Source: Monarcha castaneiventris obscurior (lineage: Eukaryota > Chordata > Aves > Passeriformes > Monarchidae). From it: a stretch of 64,000 bases of DNA. Location of the stretch: positions 1,993,501 to 2,057,500 of the forward strand of contig JAMPIT010000230.1 in assembly GCA_026261815.1 (NCBI GenBank). The letters are read 5' to 3'. The translations under genes were made by a program, and so were the position numbers. The notes under the pieces were generated by a model. The model saw only the letters and a list, made by a program, of their open reading frames with translations, did no database searches and was not told the origin of the DNA. Positions 61,901 through 64,000 of this stretch are shown here, piece after piece (within the stretch, counting starts at the first letter, position 1; the number at the start of each line of letters is the position of its first letter).

Positions 61901-62173
61901 CTGCAGAGCTTTGTTCGTCATTTAAAAAATATATTAAAGCCCTCTGTAGTAGTGGGAAGTTTACTGCTAGCTTGAGGAATTGCTGGGTGAAGCTAAAACA
62001 TTCTCACTGTGTAGGATCAAGATGAGCTTCAACCCAGTCACTGGGAGAGGAGAGAAGGAGAGTTGAATTAGATGCAAATCCAGGTCGAGTGCCATGATTC
62101 ATTCCACTCTGGTTATGAGAGCAGAGAGCAGCTGCTGTCTCTTGCTTCCACAGCTGATGAGCATGGTGTGGGG

Positions 62174-62218
62174 TTTTTTGTTGGTTTTTTTTTTCCCTTT
62201 GTTTAGTTTTGTTTAGTT
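62174..62218. repeat. T-rich low-complexity tract
   Basis: T runs of six to ten bases separated by G, GG or CCC, ending in two GTTTAGTTTT-type words. Confidence 0.75.
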
Positions 62219-63486
62219 CTTCTGATATGCTGGTTTAATTAGAATGTTCTTGTTTTGCCAGTAGCATTCCCTTATGCAATACTGGTTATACCAGTACAGA
62301 TTTATTCCAGGAATAAACAAACCACCAAATTGCCTTTATTCCCCCCTTCTTATAATGAGGATATTTACGCACAAAAGGAATCAAGCTGGTAACTGGAAGA
62401 GTTTAAATTCATGTGTCTTTTAGAGATACAACTGCAGAAGCAGCTGAGTGCTAAGAGCCTTCCAGTGCATTGGCTCTGCTTGTGATCCAACAGTGACCAG
62501 TTTCTCCATCTACCTCTGGAACCAATGTGGTGTTTGTGCCCCTGGACACAAATCTACACGTTGCATGTGAGTGATTTCATTGAGCCCACAGCTGCCCATA
62601 TTTGATGAGCTGAACAGCTCCCAGGCCTTGTTGACACTATTAACTAGACCTTGGGGGAAGATATTCTGTCCTGCTCTATTTTTTTTCCTGACCCTAAAAT
62701 GATGCTCAGGGCACAAACCACATGCATCTTCTGAAGGGGATTCCCTTGGTGTGAGAGACTCCAGAATCACCTGGATCTTGTGCTTTCTTCACTCCCAACA
62801 CAAAGAGATGGATCTGGGCAAGAAACCAAAAGATCTGAGCAGTTTGCCTGTCCAGTCAAATCTGGATAGCAGATTCTACCATCCCATTTTCATTTTAGTA
62901 ATCTCAGTTAGCATTCGAAGAAAAGGGAGTTCACAGCTGCCTGTTGGAAATGGGTCTTTCCAGGAATTGTTTGGGACAGTGCTTGTTTGCATGAGCATAA
63001 ACCAGCCAAGGATTGTGCTGATGATCAAAAAGTATGGCTCATCGAGTTCCACTAACAGGGAACATTTCCTGGCACTGCTTAATTTACTATCACAGATGAA
63101 GCCAGAAATAGCAAGAACCCTATATTTTGCTCCTCTCCTGCTTACTTGGTAAAAGAGGCATGTTCTCCACTTAATATCTTTGGAGGAGCTCTTTGTATAC
63201 TTCTGATCACTTTGGTCTCTCACATGACGTAGTAGAGCATTTATCTTTTATTATCTTATACCCTTGTTTCTGTGTAGAACTCCCAAATGCAAACTGTCTG
63301 TGCAGTCAGACAAAGCCAAACTGTCCTGAAAGAAGATTCTGAGAAACCACCTTAGAAGAGCCTGCCAGCCAAGGTGTGTAATCAGTGCAGAAAAGATGCA
63401 AAGTCACAACCAGGCATTTTAAAAGCTCTCTCTTCCTTGTTAAGGGCTACTTGAACCCCTCTACATGAGGAAAACAGATACATTAT

Positions 63487-63633
63487 GCCCCATCCCTGGA
63501 AGTGTTCAAGGCCAGGTTGGATGGGGCTCTGAGCAACCTGGTCTAGTGGGAGGTGTCCCTGCCCATGGCAGAGGGGCTTGGAACAGGGTGATATTTAAGG
63601 TCCCTTGACCCAAATCATTTGATGATTCCATGG
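63487..63633 (+). mobile_element. CR1 LINE 3'-end fragment
   Basis: The plus strand reads CCCCATCCCTGGAAGTGTTC, then AAGGCCAGGTTGGATGGGGC, GAGCAACCTGGTCTAGTGGG, CCTGCCCATGGCAGAGGGGC, and ends TGATGATTCCATGG. This is the canonical CR1 3' end in sense orientation. It is about 147 bases, 5'-truncated and non-coding. Confidence 0.95.
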
Positions 63634-64000
63634 TATTCAAGGTTTCAGCCAGCTTTTGGGCCTGCTAGTCTTGTCTGAAACCTCCATGGCCATGGGAAAG
63701 TCATGCCTTGGAAACCAAGTGATGGACCAGGAAACTGAGAGCAAAGGTGGTGTGGGACTGACTGTTCTTCTTGAATGATCTTTTCCCACTAATATGGAAA
63801 AAAGCCTTCCATCCATCTGTCAGTGCTTCAAGCTGTGGAGGACTTGTTTCTAAGTCGCCGTGTCCAGTGACAGATTCACAGCATGTGATCACTTTTAAAA
63901 GGCTTTGCGGATGATTTTAGCAGCCAAAATGTGCCCGTTGTTCCAGTAAAATAACCTTCTTCATTTCCAGCCAAAGCCTTTTATTTCTCTACAAATATTG
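63634..64000. other. Unique sequence at window end
   Basis: Nothing recognisable follows the CR1 end. A minus-strand frame of 63 codons (63701-63892) is unremarkable. Confidence 0.5.

Larger units (their letters stand above)
49511..63486. other. Long unique stretch, no gene recognised
   Basis: About 14 kb without a nameable interspersed repeat. It contains a 32-base minisatellite (52.5 kb), an 18-base T run (55.03 kb), a 14-base direct repeat (61.67 and 61.72 kb), a CTG repeat (61.88 kb) and a T-rich tract (62.17 kb). Open frames up to 182 codons near 58.1-58.6 kb overlap frames on the other strand and match nothing I know. No RNA gene was identified. Confidence 0.55.

Overview
The window looks like vertebrate nuclear DNA from a bird, most likely a songbird (passerine). 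The evidence is seven fragments of CR1 LINE 3' ends, the commonest avian interspersed repeat, and three endogenous-retrovirus long terminal repeats (LTRs). Two of these LTRs match LTR types I recall as common in passerine genomes. There are no bacterial-style genes, operons, ribosome-binding sites, CRISPR arrays or phage modules.

I recognise no protein-coding exon anywhere in the 64 kb. The longest open frames are about 180-205 codons, lie in GC-rich stretches, are usually matched by open frames on the other strand, and show no protein family I know. The window is therefore best read as intergenic DNA or the inside of a very large intron. Small exons, which average 100-150 bases in vertebrates, could be missed by eye.

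Layout: 1-13.3 kb is unique sequence with a CR1 3' end (3.83-4.14 kb), a purine microsatellite (4.63 kb), a compact cluster of palindromes and POU octamers (6.37-6.41 kb) and a decayed roughly 65-base tandem repeat (11.82-12.12 kb). From 13.3 to 28 kb there is another CR1 end, then a long quiet stretch with AT-rich islands at 20.4-20.8, 22.8-23.1, 24.7-25.2 and 26.9 kb. From 28 to 39 kb there are three CR1 ends, a 25-base A run, a 37-base minisatellite whose every unit carries a strong splice-donor consensus (36.37-36.48 kb) and a 25-base duplication (37.54 kb). An LTR lies at 38.97-39.55 kb. A CpG-island-like segment with a GC box and a TATA-like box at 42.55-42.85 kb is the best promoter candidate. 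At 46.75-47.6 kb one LTR of 482 bases sits inside an older LTR, flanked by a 5-base target duplication. The remainder to 64 kb holds two CR1 ends (49.44 and 63.49 kb), a 32-base minisatellite (52.5 kb) and otherwise unremarkable unique DNA.

Most of what can be supported is mobile-element debris and simple repeats. The items with possible regulatory meaning are the CpG island, the octamer cluster and the splice-donor minisatellite. I did not find an undescribed gene system.
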